64,000 nucleotides of DNA, from positions 35,693,034 through 35,757,033 of the forward strand of contig OX419762.1 of NCBI GenBank assembly GCA_948567375.1. The letters are read 5' to 3'. The position numbers and the translations under genes were made by a program. Under the pieces are notes generated by a model, which worked only from the letters and a program-made list of their open reading frames with translations, did no database searches and had not been told where the DNA came from. This DNA is from Lunularia cruciata. Taxonomy: Eukaryota > Streptophyta > Marchantiopsida > Lunulariales > Lunulariaceae. Positions 1-14,034 of this stretch are shown one piece after another (position 1 is the first letter of the stretch; each line of letters begins with the position of its first letter).

Positions 1-437
1 CTCTTCTTCTTAATCCGACCGTCATACAATTCCACATGTCGGGTCACATCATTGACTCGATTTATATGTAGAATCGTAGAATCGTCACAAACAATTGTAC
101 CTGGTCTATATTGTAAGGCGAACGCAGCTGCAAATGTCCAGACATTCGGACGAAGTACTCATTGTTCAAATCCCAAGACTTCTAAAAGCAAGTTCGTCTT
201 TGACGATGTCCGGTTCTGGTGAATTGTGATATTAATATGACAGTAGATTGGATCATAATACTATTTGATATTTGGAGGCTATCTGATAATGGCCTAAGTG
301 AATAGAGGATCTTTCACTTGTTTGGCAACAGCCGACAATGTCTCATTCACAAGCTTGCTTGACTTTTTTTCAAGTTTTATGCGATATGATTATGCAAGAA
401 CTTTACTGACGTGACGCCCTGATTCTTTCTTGGACAG
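1..437. other. upstream part of the kinase locus, no exon assigned
   Basis: No exon could be tied by reading frame to the kinase gene here. The stretch just before 438 is a good 3' splice site (pyrimidine-rich, ending in AG at 436-437), so at least the last part is intron. Family members usually have a long N-terminal region of several hundred residues, so earlier exons probably lie to the left of the window or are unrecognised here. Confidence 0.4.
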
Positions 438-3400
438 GACCAATCACTCGCCAGATGTCCGTAGACCTAGGAAACGAAGTGTTCCACCTGTCAGCGATGA
501 TGTAGTCAGGTACAAGCTTGTCACCAAAGTTCGTTCAAATGTTCTTGTACGCTTCCCGTACATTGACGTACGTATCTGCTACCTGAAACGGGTTCTGTAT
601 TCCATTGCTCAAATATCTGCTACCTGCAAATGTAATTTTCAAGTATTGTATGAGTTTTGTGTCGCCTCTTGTCTGAAGCCCTGTAGTTGCTACAACGTAT
701 CCAAAGTAGTGGATCGTAGTAGATCTCGTACGGTAACCCATGCACGGAGGGTTTGGTTGAAAGGTGATCTGTCCTATTCTAATCTATCTAGTCTGGCCTT
801 GAACTTCGGTCTGGGTACTCTTGTCTGCGTTTTGTGTATTTTCTCACACGACATTAATAATCGAAGACAACAATTCTCCTCTTCTTCGTACAAGTCTTCG
901 TCGCACTGAACTTTGTAAAGGACGACATTAGTGACTGAAGAAAGAGAGCAAAGCCACTAGTGACCGAAAGCAGTTCTTCAATCTCCATGGGTTGATCCAA
1001 CCGGAGTGCACGTATTGTTTTCAAAATCATCTGTTGCCAAAGTAGCTGATACCAGCTGTCTCAACTATGTTGACATTCCATCGTAAATTGATTGTTGGAC
1101 TTAAGTGTGAGATTCAAGCTCTCAAAATACTGATAGCTTTAATGGTTCGGAATACGAGGTACGTGTCCTTCTTTTGGTGTTTACCTTGTGTCTGGGCATC
1201 CGGAAATTCAATGTGGAAGGTTTGAACATTGTGACAGTTGCGTAAGTAGCGTAAAGGGCTCTTGTGGGCGCTGACAAGGACTATCTGCTTTGCAGCCCAG
1301 AGCATTCTTCCATTATGTTCAACAGAATCCTTCTGGCGGTTACTTTTGAGATTTGGGTAAATTCAGCAAAGTCCCGGAAGGCTGTTGATAATATGAAAAT
1401 CTGCTCACCTTGCATCATGTGTTGCTCTTTCCTGATCTTAGCGAATCCGTCTGCTGGGTCAAAGCTGTCTCACTAGTCTTTCTCCTTGGCGGATTCATCG
1501 TATAGTACAAGCAGCATTTACCATCTGGAAGAGCGATAAATTGTACTAGGATATTGGAGAATTACTCAGGCTAAATAGTTCTGCGATTGACATGCCTGGT
1601 GGTTCAGGGGTAGTGCAGCTCTACAAGCTTAGTTGATGAAGTTTCCAAAGCATTTGGGAGCTCATGCTCTATCTGGACTTCATATTCTTATACATTCTCT
1701 CTTTCAAGGATGTCTTGTTTCGTCGAGGCTATTGGTATCATGGAGGGTTCTCCTTAATCAATATATTTACCCCGGTAAAGAGTTTCTCTTTGGTGCTGAA
1801 AGTTTTGAAACTAGTTTCCCGCACACTGAAGTATTCGGAGATCTCTCCATTATTCTGCATCATTCTAATAAAACAATGTGGCCTGTTATTCCATGCCTGC
1901 TGTCGTATGCTTCACTTGCCAAACATAGCTTCTCCCCGGAACTCTAGAGCTATGACAGAAATTATTACGAAGGATACTGGGCACTTAATCCAGCTACCAT
2001 GTCATATGCTTTTCATAGACTTCAATAAAAGGTTGGCTACTTCCGTTCACAGGTTAGTCTAATCTATGACGCATGCTGTCATTGTGCATGTCAAGGATTG
2101 ACAATATGTCGGTGCTTGCACTCTGCTCGGTTTTCTTCACTAACTGATTTGAACGATTGTCAGGCTAGGTCTACCATGGAACGAAAGTTCTTTGTTTTTG
2201 TGAAATGCTGTTACGTACTGGGTATATCTAATTGTCAGTTTGATGCTTTGAAGGCGCAAAGTGTCGGTCATGATAGATGGGCATTGATTTATCAGCAGTT
2301 GTCCTTATCATTTATTCTTCACGTTACTGCAACACGAACCAACAGAGTGGCAGTCATGGCATAACATGCTAATCGAGTCAATGGTCAAGCCCTAGTGAGT
2401 GAAATGTTAGTGGAGTCTGAGGTTGAGCGCACCATTACACACTGCGAATTACGTCACGGTCGCGGATCATCTGCAAGCTCGATTAACATAAGTCCACATG
2501 TTTTTGGTTTTGAAGGGTGGTACGTGAGATGAATGAAAAGCTCAAGCAGGAACGCTATCGATCTAGAGCATCAACAGAGCAACAAAGCAAATGCAATATT
2601 GACGATTGTCCTTATGGAGAACAAAGAAGTGAATGCCAAGAGGTACTTACTCAGCACATGGAGTGCTCGTGCTAGTTTTGGGCCTTATTAAGAGCACGTG
2701 AGGTAGCAATCTCCTCTTTTGAAGTCTAAAATCTCCAACGAGTCTGTAATCTTCGATCCATACTTTGGTTGGACTCTCCATTGTAGATAGTCCCATATTT
2801 AGGAATCTCTTTCATCCTGGAGTACGTGGTGCCACCGAGGATTAAGAAGTCGAGCGGATCAGTCTAAGCCAAGTACCTTAACCAGTTCTCCTGGGGAAAC
2901 AAAGCTGTTTTATTGTCCGTTTTGTTTTATTTCTGAAACCAAATTGGATGGCAGGGGTCTACTCCGGGAGAAATGTTACACCTGAGGACAGCAAGCGATC
3001 CTACTTCGCTGCAAAGTACACAGGGACCATTCGTAGTAAATGATCAACGTACAAATGTTCATGATGAGAAGGCGAATTGTGTTGAAAAGAAGAAGTCTTT
3101 GGGAAGTTGGAATTCTTTCTCAGAGAAGGAATCCTGCGCTGAATCCTCGAATCATACTCTAGATTTAAAGACGCCTGCTTGGCTCAATTGTCCTCTTATG
3201 CCTTTTCCCGAGTGGCACATTGACTTCAAGGAGCTGAACATCGGTGTCCGAGTTGGAATTGGTGAGCCCATGTATTTACCATTGTGGCCAGAAGGTGTTT
3301 TAGCCGGTAACTGGCATAATCCAGTTAATAACTTTGGCGATTTCTGTTAAAACAAATATCTTAAGTAGTATCTTTCTTTTGAGCTAATTTCTCAATTCTT

Positions 3401-5234
3401 TTCGTATAGGATCCTTTGGAGAGGTATTCCGTGGCATCTGGAGGGGCACGGAGGTAGCTATTAAGGTGATGCTTGAACAGGACTTGACAGAAGAGAATAC
3501 TGCGGATTTCTACAATGAGATTTCTCTCTTAAGGTGAAGCCACGCGCCTTCCTATCTAACGTGGCATATAATCTAACCCAATTAATGTGATTATGTACGT
3601 CAGTATTTATTGATAGGAGTAACTTGTGTGTTGCGGATCTGGTTAAGTAGAAACTAATCTCTCAGAAGATCATCGAGAAACAGTGCTTAGTAGACTCTCA
3701 TCGATTGGATGCTGATACTGTTTTACATGTGGCACATTGTTTCTCACAGCCGGCTCCGTCACCCTAATGGTAATACCACTCTGACCTTGTTCACTCCATC
3801 TGGCAGTCCAGATTTATACCATCTCGTGGGATGTTCTCGTTTTGAGTAGTTATCATGAGCTCCAGATATCTTGGCTTTTACGGTCTGATTATTACGACCA
3901 CTGGTTGGTTGCGTTATTTCCTTCGATTTAGTTCGTGCTCATCTGGAACTAGCCACTTTCTGACCTCATCAAGTTGTTGACATGAGGAAGGCTGATGGTT
4001 GATGAACGGCTTTTTATTTCTTATGGACCTTTTAGACAAAGTGGTCCGTTGTCATTCGTTCTTTGGAAGATAAAGTTGAGGACATCTTTTGAAAGTAATT
4101 CAAATCTCCTCACGAGGAGAAACTAGTGGATATCCGTGGCTAAATATGTTCAACTTCTTTTGAAATAATCTACAGTTATACTTTTCATGGGAGCATGCAC
4201 CACACCTCCTCATTTGTCAATGGTGACCGAGTACATGCATATGGGTTCCCTGTACAGCCTTGTCCATACAACTGGCCAGGGTAAGAAGCTAAGCTATCGG
4301 CGACGATTGAAGATGCTTCGGGATATTTGCAGGTTCAAACCATGCTCCTTGATCATCTGTTTCGGTCATTTTGATTGGTGAAACCTTTCTGCAACTAAGA
4401 TATGTTCTAAATGAGTGTTTGCAACCTTAACCTCCAGGTAAGGTCAGGCATACTTGCATCTTGCTAAAGAGAATGATGATATGCCTCTATAATAGGTATA
4501 CTGGATGTACCGTGTTCAAGCGTGTTCTAACGAACGGGTTCCATATTCATACGCTCATATATTATTCTGAATGTGCAGGGGAATGATGTCAATTCAACGA
4601 ATGAATATTGTGCACCGTGATCTGAAGAGTGCGAACTGCTTAGTGGACAAGCATTGGTCCGTCAAAATATGTGACTTCGGTTTATCTCGCCTTACGTCTG
4701 AACCAGTGCAAGACAGCGCCGCAGCTGGTACTCCAGAGTGGATGGCTCCGGAGCTGTTGCGTAATGAGCCTGTGACAGACAAGTGCGATGTCTTTAGCCT
4801 TGGTGTGATTATGTGGGAGCTGTGTACCCTAAAGCGGCCCTGGAAAGGTGTTCAGCCCATGCAAGTAGGTTCACTACCCCTCTGAGATGCGTCGGTCTTT
4901 TTTCTGCACAGTCGTTGTTTTGAGGAACAGAGATTGCTTACGGCAGCGAAGCTGGTTCTTCAAATCTTGTTAGGATCACTAACTGTATCCAGGCTGTGTT
5001 CTTCTCTTCTGGACAATGGAGCTTGAACACAGGAGCTAATCATGTTCTCTGATTGTCAAATGATATGGTGTAAAGGTGGCGTATAGAGTTGCTCACTCTC
5101 AGGCCAGGCTTGAGATACCGGACGGACTCTTAGGGAAGTTGATAGCGGATTGCTGGGCTGAAAGTCCGTCAGCTAGACCAAGCTATGATGAGATTCTTAC
5201 TCGTCTGCGCGAGTGTGAGTTTCTGCAAAGTTGA
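438..5234 (+). CDS. EDR1-related Raf-like MAPKKK (5' partial, 8 exons)
   Basis: Probable Ser/Thr kinase of the plant Raf-like MAPKKK group, close to the EDR1/CTR1-related At3g58640 type. Exons that join in frame: 438-509, 2516-2642, 2955-3261, 3410-3533, 3750-3769, 4176-4332, 4579-4864, 5076-5234; they give 416 codons plus a TGA at 5232. All junctions are GT-AG and the phases agree throughout. The kinase domain shows the glycine loop [11 protein letters not shown] (split between exons 3 and 4), VAIK lysine at 3463-3465, the VHRDLKSAN catalytic loop, DFG, and the GTPEWMAPE activation segment, so it looks catalytically intact. The domain follows a Ser-rich linker. The regulatory N-terminus of the family (about 400 residues) is absent from what I can read, and the first intron (510-2515) is long and could hide exons. 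Family membership and exon structure are well supported; physiological role (stress or hormone signalling) is only family knowledge. Confidence 0.85.
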
Positions 5235-6983
5235 TAGTAAGCAGAATGCACATTTCGTCGTCCACCGACTCCTATACTTCTGTTGCGAAACTCAACAAGG
5301 AAATTCCTCTACACATTGTACCATAGATGTAGTTTTACTTTTGGTAAAACGTTTAGTTTCACTTCACGGTTGGTATGGTTACTCACTACCATGTCTCCAT
5401 ATGAAGCATTCATGAGAGAACATATTACCTCAAGATTAGGTAGAGTTCAACAACATTGTCACAACCACTTTCCTAGTCCATATCCTGCAATAAGATAGAC
5501 TGTACAGCTTTTTGAACTGGTGAACAATCGATGAGCACATATGAAAGCAGATATGTCAGTGCGCATCGTGGCCGATCACTTTCACAGGTTTTATGGACTG
5601 ACCTGTTCAGGTTTGAACAATCAGGTCTAAACATATTGTGAGCCTGCTTTAAGGATGCCAATACCATTCAATCAAGACACGCGACGTCTTTGTAAATTGA
5701 TGAGCATGCTTGTAGGGTATTTTTATAGAAATCGAGTTTTGCAGGTCAGCTATTTCACATTTATTTTCCATCGAAGTACAACCAGAGATGAGATTCGTCA
5801 GCAGACCTCTGAAGAGGGCCATATGAACAATGTAGCTGGAAGTATTAGCGGGAGCATTCAGTTCAGTCTGATTATATAAGTGCCGAGCTGATGACGATTT
5901 TCTTAGCAATTTGAGATTCTACGTGGATTCTAGATCGTTGATTCGTGGTTGTTGATATATATATATATATACATATATATTTGTATAATTTCCTTCAATT
6001 TTTGTTCCACAAGTGGAACTCGTTTAATGATAGAGTTTCCTGGTAAGGGCGTTATATTTCATGATTCTATCAGTGAGACTGCGCATCTCTGCTTGTCGCA
6101 TTCTTCTGATGCATATGTTAATATTCTTGAGTAACGCTACTTTCCAAAGAAATCGAGATTTGTATTCTTGTAAGAGTTCACCAGGCCCTGCCTAGTCGCA
6201 GCTTTGTCCACTTGAGGTACACATCGAATAGAGACATGTGGTAGACACTGACCATCAGAACCAACTGAATTCCTGGCCGGCGTCGAAGGAATTGCTATGA
6301 ATCGTGATCCAAGCCCTGGAGGTTATAAGGACGTCTGAAATGGGGATCGGGTGGGAGGGAGCTTACGAGTTGCATGTCTGAAGTTCCGGTGGATTGGAGA
6401 AGTGGCGTGTAAGTGGTATCTACACAATTCAGGCTATGCTCGAAAAGGTGAATGGCCAAGTAGGCAGAATGTAAAAGCCAATAGCCAGAGAACAATCAAT
6501 GTACATCGGAAGTTTGGTCAATCGGGCTCCCCGGTCTGCAGACTGTTCCGACACCATAAGTAGACTTGGACGTTTGAAGCCTTGGATGTTCCTGAAGTAG
6601 AGCAGAGAGCAACTCAACATAGATCTGCTGGAAAGCGGCGTCATGAACTGACGTATCTGAGCACAGAAGCAGAAAAGACAAAACAATCTACCTGTTTCCC
6701 TCCAGGAGCTCTTGATTCGTACGGTGCTGCCCTTCGCAAGGAGAAGTCTGAATCCTCAAATGCAATAAAGTTTTCCTTCGTTAAGATTCAAAGATTTTGC
6801 TTACTACACGCGAAACTTTTTCATAGGTGATGGTCAACGAGAACCTATAATAGGAGACAGACAAACTCGAAAGACCGCTATTTCTATTAAAACCCTATTG
6901 AGTCAGAAATGCTATCCTGCGAGTCTTAAACCCCGTTTTAGGGTGCTCCAGATTAGAAGATGTCGTCCACTTGTACCGAAAGG

Positions 6984-7130
6984 CGACCGACCGCGTAGTA
7001 TAACAAGAAGGATGGGAAGACCCCATCCAGCCGTCCACATGTTGGTGACATACTTCTCTGAAAGGGTGACACGTAGAGTATGACAAGAAAGATGGAAAGA
7101 CCCAACTGAAACCGGACAAGGACACAAGAG
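6984..7130 (-). repeat. two adjacent copies of dispersed repeat A
   Basis: Two degraded copies lie head to tail: one around 6984-7040 (GACCGCGTAGTATAACAAGA followed by GGATGGGAAGACCCCAT) and one around 7064-7130 (GTATGACAAGAAAGATGGAA followed by GACCCAACTGAAACCGGACA). Both are the reverse complement of copies near 14041, 16048 and 18316 and parallel to the copy at 35803. Family identity is unknown; a MITE or an LTR end are both possible. Confidence 0.6.
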
Positions 7131-8056
7131 GAAAAGAGAAAAGGCACCCACAAGAGGAAAAGTGGGTCTTCTCTGAAACTATACAAGTGAGAGATGATAC
7201 ATCACGAGAAGATTCTGATATGATTCCAGTTGGAGTTCTCTTTGCAGATTATTTATACCGTCGGGAAGAGATCTGAATAAGATCTTTTTATGTGAGAATA
7301 ATATTTATCTTCACGTTGTCTAGTACAATGAATCACATCCTATTTGCTTAGGCATCTCTTCCAAGAAACGAAATCATATTACGTTATCTAAACCAGACAA
7401 GTACCACAGGAGAGGAGGCGAAATTTGCACTCCCAACTGGAAAATACGAAAGGAAGCTTAAGATAGGAAAATTGATCCCCTTTGAGGTCGGCCTTCATTC
7501 TTTACTTAGATCGTCAATGTAAAAAGAAGATCTCTACTGAAAGCATAAAACCATTTACAGGAAGAACATTAAGGCAAAGTACACGATGTACTACCTTAAT
7601 GATGGACATGATGTCAAACATGTTGGACAAGGACAGTTGAATAGTTTCTTTTAATTTGCTGAAAATTGCAGGATGGGATGTATAAATTGAGAATAAATCA
7701 ATATACAGGAAAGTTGAGATCGAGTGAGCTTCCAAAATGGATCCCGGTTTCTGTAAAATCCACACGTAATTACAACAGGAGAGTGCTTTTTGTTCATCTG
7801 ATAAAAATGACTCGCAGTTTCTGTCATAAAAGTCTCAAACTCAAAGCATAACATTCATAGACAATGTACCTTACACTTTTCTTACGTGTATACTGAGGGG
7901 TGACAGCTACCTTGTATTATGACAGATTTCACTGCATGTGGATCGAACTGACAGATATCCATGTTACCATTCATGAGAGAAGGTGTTTGAAGTAACTCGA
8001 TTGGGCATCTCATACAATTCATAGTATTACCAGAAGATGAAGTCCAGTGAAGAAGT

Positions 8057-8088
8057 GTCCACTCTCTCGAGTAGAGTAGAGAGTGGAC
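8057..8088. repeat. perfect 11-bp stem inverted repeat
   Basis: Left arm GTCCACTCTCT at 8057-8067 pairs perfectly with AGAGAGTGGAC at 8078-8088 around a 10-base loop. It is far from any recognised gene, and there is no T-run or other signal to call it a terminator or an RNA gene. Confidence 0.6.
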
Positions 8089-9800
8089 CCAGCCAAACAT
8101 GGATCAATCCACGAACTGATAAAGTGGCAGTCTGATGAGATGAGTTTAGCAAGTATCGGTTTTAGAATATAATTATGTGAAGGTCTTAACCAGTAAAATC
8201 GCTTTTCACGCTCTCCGAGATTTTGAGATAACCCCGTCATTGATAGCAGGGACGCACACACAACTGAGTTCTGAATTGATCCCATCTTATGTTACTGCAT
8301 GCATAACATGAGCACCCAAATGGATATCGGTAATCCCAGAAGTAATGCCATCGTCTCCAAACTCAACGTTTGGAGCTTAACGGGTGTTGGTCGCTGGGTT
8401 GATTCTACAGTGCTTCGGTACCTTCTCTGTCGTGGGTGGGTAAGAGGGAGGCAGACACAAAACAACGCTTGTGCTTGGATTGTTCTATGATTGTGATACG
8501 AAGCGTTTTAACTTTGGTACTATGCAAGCGAAGTGAAAAAAGATTCTGTTCCCAACAGGATATAAGCAATCGGTGGTAAGCATCAAATGCTGGTCTCCAT
8601 AACTGCCAGTGGCGTGTGAGTGTTGGTTTTCTCGAAATGAACTGTAGTGTTCTGACTGCAAGGATTCGTGTAAGGCTGTACAGTTTGATGCTGTTATTGA
8701 AGGCGAAAGTTGCCGTCTGATTTCTCGTACTGATGGAGAGTTCTTAGAAGAGAATCAATTTGCTCATTTGGATAGCTTTCACTGGAGTCTCTGACCATGA
8801 AAACGTTTCCAGATCGCAACCGATATAACATGGAGAATGGTGAGTTTCTCCCATGCTCCACTCAGTCTTGCAGCTCACATTTATTTCATCCTACATAAAT
8901 TTCAGCTATCAGAGCTTATATCCAAGGGCCAAATATGCATGAACAGGTTCTCGATTCCATTTACTCGAGTTTTGGGATTCTCGACTTGTCATTTCGAAAC
9001 ATACGGAATGTGACGGTCTAGATTGCTCCATATTATCATCTAGCAAATGCAAGGTCCACAATAAGGGTCCCTTCATCCACCTCCAGCGAAGGCATGCTAG
9101 AACCAGCTGTGCTGGATCAATCAATCCTAGGTGCGAAGGACTCTATTGGGTAGTGCTCGTTGCTGAAATCCTGTAAGCGTCGCAATAGCAACAAAGAATG
9201 AACAAACTCACAGAGAGAGAACTTGATCTGCTTACTTCATTTCAGAGATTCCTCTCATCTGTGTGACAGAAGTGATAATTAGTCATCAAATAAGAGCAGT
9301 TCAAAAGTTAAGAGATCTCATCACATGAAAATATTTCTGTACATGAGTAATTGATTTCCCAGTTTTCCTCAAATGTATGAACCAGAATTATCTCTTTCCT
9401 TTTTCTTTTGGAGTGTAAATGCTAAACACTGGACAGAAACACGAGAGAAGATTCTTTGACAGATGAGTTAAAAAGGTGATATTATATAAACCTCAACTTT
9501 CTCTTCAACCAAAGCAATAACTACAAGCTTTTGTGTTTCACACATGTTGAGAAATCTCTATAATCACCGCATCTTTGCTGATAAGCAAAAATAGCCTCAT
9601 AACCAGAAAACAGAAAATACCGAAGCTTCCATTAAGGCGAAAATACACAAGTCCCAAAGATGCACCATAGAAGAGAAAGTCCATTTTGTCACTCCTAATA
9701 TCCAAAGTCTTTGTTGAAGACCCAGTTCTTTAAGATTCACCTTCAAGTTCAACTTTATTTTATACTTTTCCATAGTTTCTAGGGTTGGTTTCTTAGAGCT

Positions 9801-12800
9801 TTGATCTCTATGTCTGCGTGCCCTTATCGTAGAGTTTCGGTTCTTATTTTCTCTTTGCGCCTTTTGATGCGCGCTTGTATTCCATGTATACTTTTCCTTC
9901 GGGTATTTTATTGGGCCTGTTGGCCAGTTCTACCTTCAAGTAAGTCTTCCTCCAATAGGCAATTAGTGCCGAGATTTGAAGTTGGGACTTGAGATGTGAA
10001 AGTAAAGAATAGGCACAGAAATAGATAGCGTAGAGCAAAGATGAGTCTAGCGCCAAAGAAGTTATTAGAAGAAAAATTGACTGGACATAATAATGATGTT
10101 GTAATCTAGAGCCATGCATTTCGTCTATCTGCCAAATTCAAAGATGAAGAATGTTGGACATCTACAACTTATAAATATAACATCGGTGAGTCAGAACATG
10201 AGAATCTTGGAGCATGTGGATGGAAGCCTTACTTAATTGCATTCCGTGATTAGAATATTTAGTATTAAGATTTATTCTATTCTGGTGAAGAGAATCTGGT
10301 AGCATTTAGTAGATTCTTAGCATGCAGCAGTGGCAAATTTACAAGACAAATAGTACTTTCGTCTCTTAAAATGTGCGAGAAAGGCTAAGTTTATTATATG
10401 GAGTATTGTTGGATGTTAAGAAGCTCTTGGTCGATTTGTGCATCCATGACAAGTACATATAATAAGGTCAGTGTGAATTTAGTTTGCTCCATTTGAGGAA
10501 CATTATTTACGGGACTTAATTTTCTAAATATAATTTAAAGCATCCCTGGACATATCACATCTTGAATGAATATCTGTACCTTCTCTTCTAGTTGATTAAC
10601 ATAAGCACAGGTTCAATAGTGAAGTAAGAAAAAAATTTCATATAGGTAAAAGAACAGCTTAGAAACCATATAGAAAATTTCTATCCATTTTAAAATTTAA
10701 ACAGCTTGCAAAATATAGAATTCAAAGAAAAGTAATTTTCGAGTAATATTTTGACATACCTATTGACAGATGATTACTGGAAATCCAAACGAATATTCTA
10801 GGAACCAATAATATATCATCTTATTCTTATACTCATAGCAAAAATACCTTAATTGTGCCCATAATTTTTTATTCAAAAATTAAATTTAAATTCATCAAAA
10901 TAAAGTCTGATCTGTCCACTAATTTCTTAATACTTTGCATTCTCCGGAGAAATTTTCACCCCCAGTATTTTTAGAAAAAGTCAAATCATAAGAAATATAC
11001 CTTTTCGTCACCCTAGGTTCAAATCATAGGTTATTTTTGTTTTCAATTTTTTCAGATTTCATTTTCATTCACGCGAACTTGTTGGTCACATGAACTTCTG
11101 TAGTTTTGAAGCTATATTTAGACAAGATATTGAGTTTGCTAGGTACACCACAATATGCCCAATAGACTTATGATCTTTGAAAAAGCTGGAACTATACTCA
11201 TCAAAAGACTCGGGTCTAAATATCATCACTCGGTGTAGGATATTCCAGGGAGATAGTAGGTGTCTTGTCTTGCTATAAAGGTAAAGGTGATCTTGTCCGT
11301 TATTGCCTGATTATATCAAAGGCTTGGCACACAAATGGAAGAAAATTGTAGCAAATGGGTTCTAAATCGTCAAACCTGACTTCAATTCTTAATATGAATA
11401 TAGAGTTCTCAAGCTAAGATGCTTTTAAGAATTTGGTTACCTCAGTTCGTTAGGTAAAGTCCAGTTTTATGAATTCGAGGTGGTGGAGAGCATTAGCTTT
11501 AAACATAGACTCTATTGCTCACGAAAGCATCAGATTAAAATAAATCAGTAAATTGGAGAGTTTGTATTTCCAAGTGAGAATTTTCTCTAACAAATTCTCT
11601 TTTCTTTTATTAGAGTTTAACATTGAGACTTCCACTGTCTTCCTTTATTTTTACCATCTCTTTTAAAACAACGCTTACTCGTTCTCTTTCAAATTGCTCT
11701 TCCCTTTTCTTTAATTGTATATATCTTTCTTATTGCCTCTTTCTCCTCTTTATGTTATTAATATCCAAATGTCAAATTATCCAACTTGAAAGTTAAACCT
11801 TGTTGGATGCTGATACTAATTAACCCGAGTAATATAGTTATGTCATGTAAATCCAGCATGAATTAAGAAGGAAGAGCTGGACGGAAAAGAGTCAGTCAAT
11901 TTAGCCTTTTAAGGAATTTTGAAATCACTTTTCCTCATGGAAGTCCTCACACTTCTTTACTTCTGCGAAAGTGTAGGCCCTAAGATTTTTCAGATATTCT
12001 CATAGATTCAATGATAGAAGATTCCATTCCACCTAGGCATTGACAGAGGTTCTGGCAACTTATAGTTCATGATCTCAACTTAGCTATGGCATGTGGATGT
12101 CTAAGAGATTTGTACAACATGCACTAGATTTATTTTTATTAAATTAAGAATATACTTAATAGGTAGTTATGTGATCAAAAAATTTTCTTTTTCTATTAAA
12201 TTGGGAATATCATAAAAGTTACACAGGTATCTGGTCCAAGAGAATGTAGCATGCTATTACGACTGTAGCTATTGAAGCAAATGTTGTTGAAATGTACACC
12301 TTCCTATTTTCTCCAGGTCTATGTTTTGCGGAGTGCATCACCTTTAACCTTTCCATCATGATTTTGATGTGGTACAGGCTATCAAGTAACTTTTTTAATA
12401 TTAGTTCTTCATCGATTCGCAAACTCTATTTCTTACCTCCCATATGTCTTTTGTATGTTTTTTTCCAGGTATTGACTTTTTATTCTGCAATAGTAAAGAA
12501 CCCCAGAGCAAGATTGGTCTATGAACCTTAATCGAAGGAAATATCTTACGTAACTTGTATACATATGAAGGACTTTGTCCGAATAGACTAGATGAGCGAC
12601 GAATTTAATATGTTGTTATTAGCTTTTATCGGAAAGAAGTATCAAGGGTATATATGCTCATCGAATTTAGAAAATTGAGTTAAAACAGCAGAGTATATTA
12701 TAAGTCAAAGATAATAATATACTCAAGACAAGAGTAAAGAAAATTACCCAAGCATTGCGTTTAAAAAGGATAGACTTTTCTCGATAGTCTTTTGCTTCTT

Positions 12801-13600
12801 TTACTTTGCAGTCTACAAGGAAAGATGTATGTGAAAGCTCAACTTGGTGAATTGGTTAATCTGCACATGAAAAGCTTGGAATGTGACACTCTAACTCAAT
12901 TTGATTTCATATTATGAATAGGCGTATTAACCATCCTAAATAATACATTTAGGGTTTTTACCATACAGCAAAATATGTTTGTGCTTGGGTTATTGATCAC
13001 CATGGTAACACGTAAAATCACTTGCAATCTAGTTAAGGAATATAGGGACGAGACAACAAAGATTACATGCTTGAGATAGGAGTTACAAGCATAGTTGACT
13101 CGCCGAACCAAATTTCCTCAATCTCTCAAAAAACTCACATCCATATTTATTCATTCTAGTTTTTTTCACAAAAATGAATATATCTTTTATATTTTACCAA
13201 AGATGAGAGTAAAGAGATACTACTCTAGTATGCAGCTAGAACATGGATAATACATAACCATGGTCTACAAGTGGAAAAGGACAAAACGCATTAAGCGAAA
13301 CTATCACTATCCCACGTGACCAAAATGACATGGAGGTCCGATCACAAAACCTTAACATAAAGTTTGACATAAAGTACTATTTCCATCACACTTCTTACTA
13401 TTTTCACCACAACGTTATCAATAAATCGTCTCTAAACTAATCTCAGTGTTGAACTGCATTTAAATGTGATGTAACTATACAAAAACCTTGGCAGAAATAA
13501 TACTTCTCTATGTTAATGTCAAAATCCAAACATAACACTTTTTAACTTAAAAGAAGGACATTTTACGCACCATGGCATAAATTAAAAAAAAAATTGACCG
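9801..13600. other. AT-rich intergenic, no gene recognised
   Basis: Low-GC sequence with only short, unconvincing open frames. I see no conserved domain, RNA gene or clear long repeat in it. Confidence 0.5.
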
Positions 13601-13614
13601 GCGCTGAAACCGCA

Positions 13615-13726
13615 TGCCACATTAATATAATAATAGAAACAAAACAAACATATATACATTATACATTAATATAATAATAAAACATATACACTAATATAAT
13701 AATAAAAACAAAACATCAACGAGGAC
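13615..13726. repeat. AT-rich imperfect tandem repeat
   Basis: The word TTAATATAATAATA (or CTAATATAATAATA) recurs three times, followed by A-rich AAACAAAACA or AAACATATACA tails. It reads as a short AT-rich minisatellite of about three degenerate units. Confidence 0.6.
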
Positions 13727-14034
13727 AATTGAAAAAAATGCATACTTTGCCCATAAAAGCTGACTAAGACTGACCACCCATACTATACGGTGTCTCCAGC
13801 CTCTAATCGAGTGCCCAAAATGCAGGGGCTTCTCGTGCCCTGGTCTTGATTAACCTTAACTTAAACCAGCCCATGCTTACCTCATAAATAAGCCAGCCAG
13901 TCCCGACATGGAGCGTGTATGGTCGGCTTAGTCTTGCCCTTAGCGCTCCTTACTCATTTGCTCCGGGGAACTTCTGGTGTGAGGTAGCCGTGAGGGACAA
14001 CAAAAACCGCCCTAAAATCTAACATCCGGATTCT

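Larger units (their letters stand above)
5235..9800. other. intergenic, no gene recognised
   Basis: Contains presumably the kinase 3' UTR, a short AT microsatellite at 5955-5980, two degraded copies of the GGGGCTTAGCCCC-linked repeat in minus orientation (about 6984-7040 and 7064-7130), and a perfect hairpin at 8057-8088. Open frames here are short, overlap in opposite directions and resemble nothing I know. Confidence 0.5.

Noticed and set aside
430..909. 159-codon open frame at the left end
   Set aside because: Only 438-509 fits the kinase gene; it ends in a good GT donor and the rest of the frame is unlike any protein, so most of it is intron.
1594..1625. tRNA-like phrase GGTTCAGGGGTAGTGCAGCTC
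   Set aside because: No B box or cloverleaf could be built downstream, so no tRNA gene is called.
4594..4782. minus-strand frame opposite the kinase catalytic loop
   Set aside because: It is the antisense shadow of the kinase exon 4579-4864.
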